Below, in pieces: positions 26,109 to 33,830 of a stretch of DNA of 64,000 nt; position 1 is the first letter of the stretch, and each line of letters starts with the position of its first letter. Origin of the DNA: a bacterium. Lineage in GTDB: Bacteria; Patescibacteriota; Andersenbacteria; UBA10190. The translations under genes and the position numbers were made by a program. The notes beneath the pieces were generated by a model, which did no database searches, was not told the DNA's origin, and saw nothing but the letters and a program-made list of their open reading frames with translations. The stretch lies in the NCBI GenBank assembly GCA_002686445.1, contig NZCO01000007.1:1-64000 (forward strand), in the 5' to 3' direction.

Positions 26109-26504
26109 TCACTTGAAGTAGTAAGTCAGCGCTAACATCGTCACGCTTCCCAAGAGGAAGGAGACCACCCCTTTTATCCAAGTATATTTGCCAAACGCCT
26201 CTTCTACAAAACCTGCCCAACTGATGAGCTTTCTTCCCTCTTTTGTCACCGTCAGCCGGTCTCGGCTACCGTCATTGTACCCAAGATATACGCCAATCGA
26301 GTCCTCTAGCGCCTCTCGCAGTCTATATTGAACGTCATTTGGTCTACGCAGATAGATTAATATGTAGTTGATTTGTGGCCATCTCCACCAAACCCGAGGC
26401 GGGATAAATTCTAGAATTAGATCGAGCTCAGTGGGCGAAATGCCGTCCCTGTTTAGCCGCTGTACTTTTTTGACAAAGTATCGTTGTAAAGCTAAATGAT
26501 CCAT
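26109..26504 (-). CDS. Hypothetical protein with a single C-terminal membrane anchor
   Basis: A protein of about 131 residues. The soluble N-terminal part is charged and helix-rich, with WWRWPQINYILIYLRRP near 40-57 and TVTKEGRKLISW near 87-98 that could be a winged-helix-like fold. The C-terminal helix (about 110-129) is a probable tail anchor. The ATG at 26504 has TATCCT 6 bases upstream, so it is probably leaderless. The gene lies downstream of the GT-C gene 26573 on the same strand. I do not recognise a family. Confidence 0.6.
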   Translation of the reverse strand: MDHLALQRYFVKKVQRLNRDGISPTELDLILEFIPPRVWWRWPQINYILIYLRRPNDVQYRLREALEDSIGVYLGYNDGSRDRLTVTKEGRKLISWAGFVEEAFGKYTWIKGVVSFLLGSVTMLALTYYFK

Positions 26505-26572
26505 AGGTGTAGGATACACTTTTTAGGCGCCCAATCCTTTTTCTTGCAAGTAGAGCTAGGCTGTCGAAAGAA

Positions 26573-28045
26573 TTATAGAGCTGATCGATTGTAGATCCAG
26601 GCCATCTCAATTCCAGACAGGCGGATTATGTGCTCAGGGGTAAATTGTTTGTAATACGTAACGAGGTCAGTCTCCCAGGCATCGGGACCACGTGCCAGCA
26701 TTGAACGGTAGATAATCACGTAATCGGCGCTGCCGTTGTCGTGCTGATGTGCGTTGATCGCCCGGCCGACGAACTTTGACTCGAATTCACTAGGCCAGAC
26801 TGTGGCAACGGTAAGGGAATCGACGTTGGGCTTGCTGTTGAGATACTTAGCGGCGAGATCCAGTCCTTCCCCCCAGCCATGACGACGCTCACCGAACAAT
26901 GAGCGGGTCAGCGGGTTTACATAGGCGAGCTGGTGCTGATAATCAGTTACGATGATGCCGGCCTGCCAAATGATCGTGAGGGTGGCGAGCACTAGCGCAG
27001 CCGGCCGCCACAGTGCCTTCGTTTTCAAAGTGACCAGCCAGCCAAGAGTGATAGCCGCGCTGGCATCCAGAAAGAGAAACGAGGGCAAGACGTATCGGTC
27101 ACCCTTCTTTAGTCCGATCATCATTTGGACTGTGAAGAGGACTGCGAACAGGAGGAATACAACGATGGCTGTTCTGTCCAACTTACTGTCTTTAGCAACT
27201 CGCTGGTGCCAGGCAAGAGCACCTATAGCGATGACTAGCAACAACATCTGTGCAGGAGTTGAGAAGAATAGTAGTGAGCCAAGGTAATAGGTGGCCGGCG
27301 CCGCGTGGGCATCAAGATACTCGTCCGAGCGGAAGAGCTCTGCGAACTCTCCATATACACCCAGCGGCGCCACAGCGATTGAAGGCAGAAATATTATGAG
27401 TCCTATGGCAAAGGCGACTAGCCAGATCACGCTGGTGCGGGTGAGCAGTTTTGTGCCCCACTTATGGCGCCAAGCCCAGTAGATAAGTACGAGTCCGGTG
27501 AACGGCACGATAATAACGCCGGGTAGCTTCGACAGGAGCGCGGCCGCCCCCGCTACGCCAGCCAGCACGAGGTAGCGAGTTTGTGTATCTTTTTGCCACA
27601 GCAGAAGCGCCGCTACCGAGAGCAATAAGAATAGAGCTAACAACGAATCCATGGCGTACACGCGCGTATGTGCGAACAGGAATGGGTTCGTGGCCAGCAG
27701 CGCTATCGCCAGACCGCCTGTCCAAGCGCCCCAGCGTCGCCAAAAGATATAGCCGATCAGCAAAATTAGCAGTCCCTGCCCGACAACCAGGGGTAGTTTC
27801 TTAATGGCCCAGTCATCAGCTCGTATGGTGAGCGCTCCTAACCACTGGGTGGTGATTCCTGGATGGGGTTGCTGCACCAACTGGTCAATTTGCCCGTGCG
27901 CGAACTTCGTCACGAACCCACTGGTGTTGGCTAGCCATCGCTTTTCATCAGGCGAGCGAACCGCATCTAAATCGAGCACACGTGGGACAAATACAGCCAG
28001 CATAAGTCCGGCAATCACTAATACTTTCACTACCCGCGTATCCAT
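26573..28045 (-). CDS. GT39/PMT-like GT-C protein, short paralogue lacking the beta-domain
   Basis: A 490-residue membrane protein paralogous to the 12661/14682 pair: PDE (D33, E34), HPGITTQWLG (61-70), GLKKGDRYVLPS and GWGEGLDLAAKYL occur in the same order. It ends after the SGIEMAWIY segment, where the relatives continue into the beta-domain, so it lacks that domain naturally rather than by frameshift. TATAGT lies 8 bases before the ATG on the minus strand. Likely function: polyprenyl-sugar-dependent glycosyl transfer. Confidence 0.85.
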   Translation of the reverse strand: MDTRVVKVLVIAGLMLAVFVPRVLDLDAVRSPDEKRWLANTSGFVTKFAHGQIDQLVQQPHPGITTQWLGALTIRADDWAIKKLPLVVGQGLLILLIGYIFWRRWGAWTGGLAIALLATNPFLFAHTRVYAMDSLLALFLLLSVAALLLWQKDTQTRYLVLAGVAGAAALLSKLPGVIIVPFTGLVLIYWAWRHKWGTKLLTRTSVIWLVAFAIGLIIFLPSIAVAPLGVYGEFAELFRSDEYLDAHAAPATYYLGSLLFFSTPAQMLLLVIAIGALAWHQRVAKDSKLDRTAIVVFLLFAVLFTVQMMIGLKKGDRYVLPSFLFLDASAAITLGWLVTLKTKALWRPAALVLATLTIIWQAGIIVTDYQHQLAYVNPLTRSLFGERRHGWGEGLDLAAKYLNSKPNVDSLTVATVWPSEFESKFVGRAINAHQHDNGSADYVIIYRSMLARGPDAWETDLVTYYKQFTPEHIIRLSGIEMAWIYNRSAL

Positions 28046-28050
28046 ACTGG

Positions 28051-28059
28051 TATACTATA
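28051..28059. promoter_or_regulatory. Overlapping divergent -10 elements
   Basis: On the plus strand TATACT (28051-28056) lies 13 bases before the ATG at 28070. On the minus strand TATAGT (28059-28054) lies 8 bases before the ATG at 28045. The two hexamers overlap, so polymerase can probably occupy only one direction at a time. Confidence 0.55.
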
Positions 28060-28069
28060 GGTTGTTGAG

Positions 28070-28468
28070 ATGAATACACTAGCCAAAAAAGAAGCGTTCA
28101 TTCTTGGATTGATTGTAGTGCTGTTTATCGCGCTGTTTATACCAGCACTGCTGCAGAGTCGAGCTGAGAAGCGCGACGGCATTAGACGGGATGAGATTGC
28201 GGAGCGAAAGACAGACCTGGAGCTCTACTTCAACGATCATGAGGCCTACCCCCTCGAGTTTGATGCGTCGCCACATCAATATGTGGTGACTGATCAGGAT
28301 CAAGCTGGCGCGACGTATTGGTTTTTGCGGGCCGTACTAGAAAACCCCGCTGACACTGGGGCCTACTATGATGCGGAGTCGGGGCGAAACTATCACTACC
28401 GAATCCAACAGGTGGACGGGCAGACCGTATATGAAGTGTGTGGTGGCGGACCCGACTGTCCACTATAA
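28070..28468 (+). CDS. Pilin-like membrane-anchored protein
   Basis: A 132-residue protein with one N-terminal membrane helix (about 11-29), a charged helix (RRDEIAERKTDLELYFNDHE) leading to AYP, and a small C-terminal globular part with a Cys pair (CGGGPDC). The 'DLELYFNDHEAYP' pattern is typical of type IV pilin/pseudopilin-like proteins of CPR bacteria. No GFTLIE-type prepilin cleavage site is seen, so it may stay membrane-anchored. It is followed after 16 bases by another membrane protein, with which it probably forms an operon. Confidence 0.75.
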   Translation: MNTLAKKEAFILGLIVVLFIALFIPALLQSRAEKRDGIRRDEIAERKTDLELYFNDHEAYPLEFDASPHQYVVTDQDQAGATYWFLRAVLENPADTGAYYDAESGRNYHYRIQQVDGQTVYEVCGGGPDCPL

Positions 28469-28484
28469 ATAGGGAAAAGTTACT

Positions 28485-29174
28485 ATGATACAAATATTGA
28501 TTCGCAGCGCTATTTCGATAGTGCTGGTCGTGGGGCTTATCATTCTTGGGGTGCGGTATCTACAGGAACCAGTTATTCGGCCAACGGTCGAGATAGAAGC
28601 CAGCCAAGACACGCTGACGAATGTTGTCCCGGTATATGCCCAGTTCGTAGCGACGCAGAAACTAATCCTAGATTCCGCTGGCCCGGTTACATACATAGAG
28701 CTCCCGGTCTATGAAGCAGAGCTTGGTCAGCACTTCACTGTCATGTTGCGAGGCGCAGAAACGGTAGGGGAGTGGGACTTGATGACAACAGCCGCGGGGG
28801 AAGTGGTGCCGGCAAGACTGACACTGACACCGGCGCGGGTGCTCACCGGTGACTTTGAACTGCAAATAGATGGTGACAGCATCAGTCACGACGATAAGGA
28901 TCTTGCACCACAACTCTTCATTCAGACAGCGGACGATTACTATCCAGACGGCAACTATCGCATTGCTGATAACGAAAAGCAGGGGGATATAGCTATGGTG
29001 CTCTATGAAGAGGTCTCGAACCTACAGGAGTATCAGGAAGATTGGCGCAATCGCCCGCTCAATGCCGTGAAGCTCGGGCTGCTCGTTGCACTTACGCTTT
29101 TGCTGGCTGCTAGCGTCGCGTGGCTCCGACTCACTCCCCTCTCTAGGCAAGAAAACGGCTCATCCGCTGGCTGA
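28485..29174 (+). CDS. Bitopic membrane protein with extracytoplasmic beta-domain
   Basis: A 229-residue protein with a membrane helix near 6-24, a beta-rich outer region (about 30-190) and a second helix near 195-215, so both ends should face the cytoplasm. No family is recognised. Spacing from the pilin-like gene (16 bases) suggests joint expression and perhaps interaction. The last codons and the TGA stop lie inside the terminator stem. Confidence 0.7.
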   Translation: MIQILIRSAISIVLVVGLIILGVRYLQEPVIRPTVEIEASQDTLTNVVPVYAQFVATQKLILDSAGPVTYIELPVYEAELGQHFTVMLRGAETVGEWDLMTTAAGEVVPARLTLTPARVLTGDFELQIDGDSISHDDKDLAPQLFIQTADDYYPDGNYRIADNEKQGDIAMVLYEEVSNLQEYQEDWRNRPLNAVKLGLLVALTLLLAASVAWLRLTPLSRQENGSSAG

Positions 29175-29184
29175 GCCGTTTTTT
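29152..29184 (+). terminator. Terminator overlapping the stop codon
   Basis: A perfect 11-bp stem AAAACGGCTCA/TGAGCCGTTTT (29152-29162 with 29172-29182) and a 9-base loop. The T-run continues to 29184. The stop codon TGA is 29172-29174, within the right arm. Confidence 0.9.
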
Positions 29185-29198
29185 GGATACTAAGGCTC

Positions 29199-30170
29199 CT
29201 ATTTCCTAAAGTTTGGGAGGTACCAGTCCTGGTACCAGCTGACGAATTTCTTTACTCCTTCCTCAATGGAAGTCGTGGGTTTGTAACCAAGGCGCTCCTT
29301 AGCCTTACTGATGTCTGCCAGTGTCTGGGGGACGTCGCCAGGGGGCAGCGGCACATCTGTGATAGTCGCCTTTTTATCCAGTGCCGCTTCAATAGCCTTT
29401 ATGAAACGAGGCAGCGGGACAGCATCCTGATTACCTAGGTTATATATTTCGTAGCCTGCAGGCGGATTGTCGATTGCGCCCAGAAGGCCTTGGACGATGT
29501 CATCAATAAACGTAAAGTCACGTTTGGTTTCGGAGCCACGCATCTCAATTGTGCGACCCTCTTCGATCGCTTCAGTAAATTTAAATAGTGCCATCTCGGG
29601 ACGACCCCATGGGCCATAGACGGTGAAGAAGCGCACTGCGGAAATAGGGAGGTCATACAGGTAATTCCAGGTGGCGCAGAGCGCTTCGCCGGCCACCTTG
29701 GTGGCTGCGTACGGTGAAATTGGTTTTGACACGTCATCGGTCTCCGATAGTGGCATTTCTTCCCGGCCACCATACACGGATGAGCTTGAAGCGAAAACAA
29801 AGTTTTTCACATTATGCTTACGCGCTTCTTCAAGCATTACAATCGTCCCGTTAATGTTTGCGTTGCTATAGGTTAGTGGCTCGTCGATGCTGCGTTGGAC
29901 AGCAGCCCAGGCTGCGAGATGCACAACCGCATCGAATTTATGGTTAGCAAATACCTTGGCCATAGCTTCAGCATCCGAGACATCCTCGCGGATAAGCACA
30001 TCCGTTGGGAAGTCTGGAAGCAGCTCTGATACTCGAGCTTCCTTTAGCTTTGGATCGTAGCGGTTGTTAAAATCATCGACTATAACAACCTCATCGCCTC
30101 GGGCGAGTAGTTCTTTTACGAGGTGCGCTCCAATAAAGCCCGCACCGCCTGTTACGAGTATCTTACTCAT
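29199..30170 (-). CDS. UDP-glucuronate 4-epimerase-like SDR enzyme
   Basis: A protein of about 323 residues. GGAGFIGAHL gives the NAD site, SSSSVYG and YAATK the catalytic site. RFFTVYGPWGRPEMALFKF is the signature of the UDP-glucuronate 4-epimerase branch, suggesting UDP-galacturonate supply. The ATG at 30170 is preceded at 8 bases by TATACT (minus strand, 30184-30179), so I place the start here rather than at an in-frame codon 27 bases upstream. The start overlaps the end of the 30163 gene. Confidence 0.9.
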   Translation of the reverse strand: MSKILVTGGAGFIGAHLVKELLARGDEVVIVDDFNNRYDPKLKEARVSELLPDFPTDVLIREDVSDAEAMAKVFANHKFDAVVHLAAWAAVQRSIDEPLTYSNANINGTIVMLEEARKHNVKNFVFASSSSVYGGREEMPLSETDDVSKPISPYAATKVAGEALCATWNYLYDLPISAVRFFTVYGPWGRPEMALFKFTEAIEEGRTIEMRGSETKRDFTFIDDIVQGLLGAIDNPPAGYEIYNLGNQDAVPLPRFIKAIEAALDKKATITDVPLPPGDVPQTLADISKAKERLGYKPTTSIEEGVKKFVSWYQDWYLPNFRK

Positions 30171-30492
30171 GCCGTAAGAGTATAGCAGCTGTACCAATTG
30201 TCGCTAGTATACCCCATATACCCACTGACAGACCTAATTGGACCGCTGTCGGGACTGCGTCGGGCCACGGTATAGGCAGCCAAAATGCCAGCGCGATCAG
30301 GATCACTAAGCCCGCTGGCACAACGAAATCAGGCAACTTACGAGCAACACTCAACCAGACCAGGATGGTGCCGACTATACTTGCCCAAAAAGTCACAGAT
30401 AGGGGAATTGGAGCCAGCACGCTTGCGGCGGCCACTAACAACAGCCAGCTACTGGCAGTTACCATGAACTGACGTACCTTATCGGAGATCAT
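30163..30492 (-). CDS. Small four-helix membrane protein
   Basis: A 109-residue hydrophobic protein with about four membrane helices and short loops. No family is recognised. Its start overlaps the end of the 30479 gene by 14 bases and its end overlaps the epimerase start by 8 bases, so it belongs to this three-gene minus-strand operon. Internal -10 TATACT for the epimerase lies in its last codons. Confidence 0.7.
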   Translation of the reverse strand: MISDKVRQFMVTASSWLLLVAAASVLAPIPLSVTFWASIVGTILVWLSVARKLPDFVVPAGLVILIALAFWLPIPWPDAVPTAVQLGLSVGIWGILATIGTAAILLRHE

Positions 30493-31888
30493 AGATGGTT
30501 ACCTTGCCGTCTTCGTACAGTGGATGATGTTGTGTTGCGAAGTTCGAACTTACCGGCTCGCGTCTGCCGAAGAAGATGACAGCGTCTGCTTCCAGCTCCT
30601 TCGCTGCTGTCCGAAGCGCCGCGTCCGTAGCATGAAATACCGCCTCGCCTTCACCAATCGCTTCCCAGGTATGGTGGCTCAAGACCGGGATCCACTCACT
30701 GTGCCGGTTCACGGATGTTGAGACTATGTGCCCGGCTGGTAAGTTAGCGTGCAGCCAGGAGATGGCGGCTAGCTCATCGTCGTGTACTCGAGAATACTGG
30801 CTTGGCGATTCGTACACGTTATAGACGACTGAAGCCTCTTGCCATAACCCGACTCCCGCAGTGCCAAACAGGATAACTATAAAGACGGCCCGCATGAGGG
30901 TATTTGGAAAGACTCGGCGGCTAACTGCACTGAGACCAATTGCGCCGAAGGCTACTATCGTGAGCAATAGATAGGGCTCAAAGCGGAAGGCGAAGAGATT
31001 GATACCGAGGAGTGTATTAAAACTGGTTAGTATCGAGACAATCCCCAGGGCAATCAGGAATAGGGTACCGAAACGGTTACGCCTGCGTTGTAACCAACTG
31101 AAGACTAAACCGATCGGCGCCAGCAAAACCAGCGGGCCGACCGGGCTTTTCAGATATTCCGCGAACGCAACACCTCTCTCCTCGGGCACGAAGTTGCCCA
31201 CGGCAATATTGCTCAGGCTGGTTATCAGTCCTACGCCAACTATCATCACCAAGAAGAGTGTCAAGGCATGAAAAGTCTTACGTTTGGTTTTGCTAAGTCT
31301 GCGATACATAACCGCCACGGAAATAGCGACTAGCGTTATAAGTAGTCCGAGGAACAGGGCTGTCATAGGGTGCAGCACGGCTGCAATCAGGGTGAGAACA
31401 ATAGCGACGATAGAGCGACCAGAACTCCAGCGCTCTAGTGCCAGCAACAAGAACGGCAAGCTAAGTAGCTGCGCTAGCGTAGCGTCTTCATAATGTCCGC
31501 TGAGCATAGTGGTGAGTCCCCAGCCCGCCAGCGCGATAACGCCGGCTGTCCAACCGTATTGACGATAGACGAGCCAGCCTAAAGCGAGGCCGGTAGCTAG
31601 GTACGCCAGCGTCATAACCCAAACGAAGACTGAGGGCCAGTTGGGGTCAGTTAGATCAATAATGGCGAGCCCAGCAGTTACCACGGGATAATTAGAGTTT
31701 CGTGCCAGAGTTGTGATACTTGCAGCCAAACCCTGACTGGTTGCGTCTGAAACCTCTTGCGCGCGGTCAATATATCGGACCGCATCCCCTCCGATGGGAA
31801 ATGTTGTCTGCAAGGGATATTGCAAAACGAGGGTGCCACAGAAAATAATTGCAGCAATTAGTGGCAGGGACTTTAGAGATTTACGCAT
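30479..31888 (-). CDS. GT-C-like polytopic membrane protein
   Basis: A membrane protein of about 469 residues with roughly 11 helices and a small soluble C-terminal domain. The first outer loop has FPIGGDAVRYIDRAQE, with a single Asp rather than the DE pair of PMT enzymes, and HYEDATLAQL follows later. The topology is that of GT39-like glycosyltransferases, but catalytic residues are less clear. I choose the ATG at 31888 (MRKSLKS followed by helix 1) rather than a start 69 bases upstream, which adds a charged, non-conserved-looking stretch. Confidence 0.75.
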   Translation of the reverse strand: MRKSLKSLPLIAAIIFCGTLVLQYPLQTTFPIGGDAVRYIDRAQEVSDATSQGLAASITTLARNSNYPVVTAGLAIIDLTDPNWPSVFVWVMTLAYLATGLALGWLVYRQYGWTAGVIALAGWGLTTMLSGHYEDATLAQLLSLPFLLLALERWSSGRSIVAIVLTLIAAVLHPMTALFLGLLITLVAISVAVMYRRLSKTKRKTFHALTLFLVMIVGVGLITSLSNIAVGNFVPEERGVAFAEYLKSPVGPLVLLAPIGLVFSWLQRRRNRFGTLFLIALGIVSILTSFNTLLGINLFAFRFEPYLLLTIVAFGAIGLSAVSRRVFPNTLMRAVFIVILFGTAGVGLWQEASVVYNVYESPSQYSRVHDDELAAISWLHANLPAGHIVSTSVNRHSEWIPVLSHHTWEAIGEGEAVFHATDAALRTAAKELEADAVIFFGRREPVSSNFATQHHPLYEDGKVTIYDLR

Positions 31889-31941
31889 GGCCGAGTGTTT
31901 GGTTACTAGTGTACTACGTCCCGAGTCTCGTTTCAGAGCAC

Positions 31942-31966
31942 AAAAAAACCCTCTCACACGAGAGGG
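31942..31966 (-). terminator. Terminator of the 31990 gene
   Basis: Stem CCCTCTC/GAGAGGG (31949-31955 with 31960-31966), ACAC loop, and seven T on the minus strand after the stem. Confidence 0.9.
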
Positions 31967-31989
31967 CTTTCCTCATTGCTGCCCTCGAA

Positions 31990-32577
31990 TTAGTCGCCGC
32001 GGCGACCCTCTTTAACAAGAATCAGGCGATCATTGCTGACATAGCTGGCTGTCAGCTTGTGAGAAGAAAAGACTTTCTCAAGCTTCTGTCGAGTGATACC
32101 CGACCAATCCTCCTGCGGTTTTTTCTTGGTACCAAAGAGCCTGACATCGTCAATAATGATCAGGTCTGCGTAGGGGCGTTTGGCAATAGCAGTAAGTTCC
32201 CCGTACAGCGGTATGTCTCGTCCCGCGGTGTACCCAGATGAGCAGTGCGCGTCGAGGAAGAACACAGCCGGCTCGGTAGTCCGCGCAGCAATTTTTGGCA
32301 ATATTCTCGCGGAATCTCCGAAGCGGAATCGAATGCCTTGTCCGAATAACTTAAAACGAGCATAGACGTAGAATAGAGGTGATAGCTCTATTGTGTGGCG
32401 GACAGAAAAGAGCGATCGCATATTCTTGATAGTTCTTCCCAGCTCAGTACCGGACTCTATGAAAACGCGGATCGAACTATACTGAGGGTGCGCTGCAAGA
32501 ATTTCTCCAACTTCTTGGGTAGTAAGTGGGCCGGCCATAGCTACGGGCGAACGTAATTTAATATCATATGGAGTCAC
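31990..32577 (-). CDS. TylF/macrocin-O-methyltransferase-like protein
   Basis: A 195-residue protein with a class I SAM-methyltransferase pattern: FIESGTELGRT (SAM-binding strand and loop), a strand ending in IELSP, GDSARILP and FFLDAHCSSGY. The metal-binding FLDAH element resembles TylF-like O-methyltransferases. It could O-methylate a sugar. The GTG at 32577 is the longest start; an internal ATG 39 bases later is possible. It has its own terminator. Confidence 0.7.
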   Translation of the reverse strand: MTPYDIKLRSPVAMAGPLTTQEVGEILAAHPQYSSIRVFIESGTELGRTIKNMRSLFSVRHTIELSPLFYVYARFKLFGQGIRFRFGDSARILPKIAARTTEPAVFFLDAHCSSGYTAGRDIPLYGELTAIAKRPYADLIIIDDVRLFGTKKKPQEDWSGITRQKLEKVFSSHKLTASYVSNDRLILVKEGRRGD

Positions 32578-32659
32578 GAATAGTTATCACAATATAGTAC
32601 GCGCAATCAGCCTATATAAGGAAGTATCGCGCGCGCAGCCTGAGGGGCTTGTCTAGAAC

Positions 32660-33727
32660 CTACTTAGTGACCTTTTCTAGGTATTCAACCCAGCGGACAG
32701 CGCTATGGCCTCGAAAAACGTCAGCGCGTCCTCGGTGACCCATTTCTTCGAGTAACGGCCAATTAACCAGTCCATCCACAAGGAATCGTTCAATACTAGC
32801 TACGATATCCTCGGGTGAGCTCGCCGAACTTAGATAGCCCGTCTCGCCACGACGCACGTACGAGGCAGCACCAGCGTCCTCACTGACGATCACCGGCAGA
32901 CCGGCAGCCATTGCTTCGACAACCGCATAGCCTAAGGGCTCGTGGCGTGCAGGCAATATAAAGAGGTGGGATGTTGCATAGAGTGCTGCCATGTCTTCAT
33001 AGCCAACGTCAGCAATGATTTGAATACTGTCTCGTAGCTGAAGTGAGTCAACAAGCTGCTGGGCCAACTCGTATTCGCGTTTACTTGTCGGGTGCGAAGT
33101 CTGATTCGCGATGATGGTGAGCTGGAGTTGGAGTTTGGGATATTTGTTCTTCAGCAGGCCTATCGCCTGAAGCAGCGTCGGTAGTTGTTTACGCGGTTGC
33201 CACTTGCCGACGGTCAGCACCCGCAAGGTCTCCTGCGGAGGAAACGCAGCCAGCTCAAACCGGGCCGCATCAATAGCTGCTGGAAGATAGGATATGCGGC
33301 GTATGCGCGGTTTTAGGTGTTGATAGCTTGGTGAGGTGACGCAGATAACATCAGCTCGCAGAACGTTTAGCCAGGTGATCATCAGCTGCCACAACACGCG
33401 ATAGCCTGGAAATGATCGGTGGCTGATGCGCTGCACGATTACAACCGGTCGATAGCCCAGTATCGGCGCGAACAACAAAGGGAGAATATTTAGCGGATTG
33501 TTGATGTGCTTAAGTACGACAACATCTGCACCCTTGAGCAACGACCACAGTGACCGGGGCTGGTACATGAAGGCTGGCCGACCCCACATGAGGGGTGCTC
33601 GATTACTTATGCCCGGTATCAGTTTGCTAATTCGGTGGGATAAGAACTCGACATCGTTACCCTGAGCCAGGGCACGATACGTGTCGAGCATGTTGTTGTG
33701 GTATTGGTGGAGTATCTTGATTTTCAT
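32660..33727 (-). CDS. GT4 glycosyltransferase
   Basis: A GT-B protein of about 355 residues with VGKWQPRKQLPTLLQAI in the linker and donor region and the EX7E element HEPLGYAVVEAMAAGLPV near the C-terminus. It begins MKIKILHQYHNN. I choose the ATG at 33727 because MKI- is the usual GT4 start and a -10-like TAGTAA lies just upstream; an in-frame start 24 bases earlier is possible. It is divergent from the ABC exporter. Confidence 0.88.
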   Translation of the reverse strand: MKIKILHQYHNNMLDTYRALAQGNDVEFLSHRISKLIPGISNRAPLMWGRPAFMYQPRSLWSLLKGADVVVLKHINNPLNILPLLFAPILGYRPVVIVQRISHRSFPGYRVLWQLMITWLNVLRADVICVTSPSYQHLKPRIRRISYLPAAIDAARFELAAFPPQETLRVLTVGKWQPRKQLPTLLQAIGLLKNKYPKLQLQLTIIANQTSHPTSKREYELAQQLVDSLQLRDSIQIIADVGYEDMAALYATSHLFILPARHEPLGYAVVEAMAAGLPVIVSEDAGAASYVRRGETGYLSSASSPEDIVASIERFLVDGLVNWPLLEEMGHRGRADVFRGHSAVRWVEYLEKVTK

Positions 33728-33830
33728 GCTATTTACTAGGAACGGCGGCATTTAAGCGATATAGCCGCCATAAAACATACTACGAGTCTAGCACCTGCCG
33801 AAGAGTCGAGGATAGGGTAGGATGGTGGGT

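Noticed and set aside
26428..26610. Small minus-strand open frame between 26109 and 26573 genes
   Set aside because: It overlaps both well-supported genes in another frame and has no ribosome site or conserved feature.
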